Source of the DNA: an uncultured Saprospiraceae bacterium
GTDB lineage: Bacteria > Bacteroidota > Bacteroidia > Chitinophagales > Saprospiraceae
Direction: 5' to 3'
Assembly (NCBI GenBank): GCA_938033975.1
Contig: CALHKJ010000551.1
Coordinates: 1 to 5,820 of the forward strand
Length of the DNA: 5,820 nt
Positions 5,751 through 5,820 of this stretch are shown piece by piece. The position numbers and the translations under genes are program-made. The notes beneath the pieces are model-generated. The model searched no databases. It saw only the letters and a program-made list of their open reading frames with translations, and was not told where the DNA came from. How positions within the stretch are numbered: the first letter of the stretch is position 1; the number at the start of each line of letters is the position of its first letter.

Positions 5751-5820
5751 GGCTCCGTAGTTCAACTGGATAGAATACCTGACTACGGATCAGGAGGTTG
5801 AGGGTTCGAATCCTTCCGGA
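5751..5820 (+). tRNA. tRNA-Arg (anticodon ACG), 3' end cut by window edge
   Basis: The cloverleaf can be traced by hand. The 5' acceptor arm is GGCTCCG (5751-5757), and its 3' partner begins as CGGA (5817-5820) and continues outside. The D-stem is GTTC/GAAT (5760-5763, 5773-5776). The anticodon stem is CCTGA/TCAGG (5778-5782, 5790-5794) around the loop CTACGGA with anticodon ACG at 5785-5787. The variable loop has five bases. The T-arm is GAGGG/CCTTC around TTCGAAT (5800-5816). ACG reads arginine CGN codons after A34 is changed to inosine. The last acceptor bases, discriminator and any CCA lie beyond the window. It is divergent from the barrel operon. Confidence 0.97.

Noticed and set aside
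1..5820. Mobile element, CRISPR array or defence system
   Set aside because: No transposase, integrase, spaced repeat series, terminal inverted repeats or nuclease/toxin-like protein can be seen in the window. The tRNA could be an integration site, but its 3' end, where that would show, is outside the window.

Overview
The window looks like a low-G+C (roughly one third by eye) Bacteroidota chromosome, most likely a marine or soil Cytophagia/Flavobacteriia-type organism. The evidence is a GLPGLI-family protein paired with a CarboxypepD_reg-plus-plug outer-membrane beta-barrel protein, signal peptides of the type seen in this phylum, start codons without clear Shine-Dalgarno sequences, and a TAnnTTTG-type promoter motif. 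I cannot fix the genus from sequence alone.

Left part (1-740, + strand): the 3' end of one small gene, then an intact paralogue of it encoding a 121-aa secreted protein of unknown function. The shared C-terminal stretch is identical at 20 of 41 positions. The roughly 185-bp spacer between them is richer in G+C than its surroundings and carries a short direct repeat, a hairpin and an unexplained minus-strand open frame. A strong hairpin (708-739) sits between the second small gene and the next gene, which converges on it, and probably ends transcription there.

Middle (745-1722, - strand): a complete N4-(beta-N-acetylglucosaminyl)-L-asparaginase (glycosylasparaginase), an autoprocessing Ntn-hydrolase with all expected active-site residues. 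Its leader combines a twin-arginine motif with a possible lipobox, suggesting Tat export and lipid anchoring. A 211-bp gap with one AT-rich hairpin separates it from the next genes.

Right part (1934-5496, - strand): a two-gene operon, transcribed first through a 933-aa TonB-receptor-like outer-membrane beta-barrel protein and then, 14 bp later, through a 248-aa secreted GLPGLI-family protein. This pairing recurs in Bacteroidota and its biochemical role is not settled. Upstream of the operon, a 254-bp region separates it from a divergent tRNA-Arg(ACG) that runs off the window end. That region holds a perfect 14-bp palindrome, a second imperfect palindrome and a good promoter candidate for the tRNA.

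I see no mobile element, CRISPR array or defence system. The least explained parts are the tandem small secreted proteins with their unusual spacer, and the barrel/GLPGLI pair.
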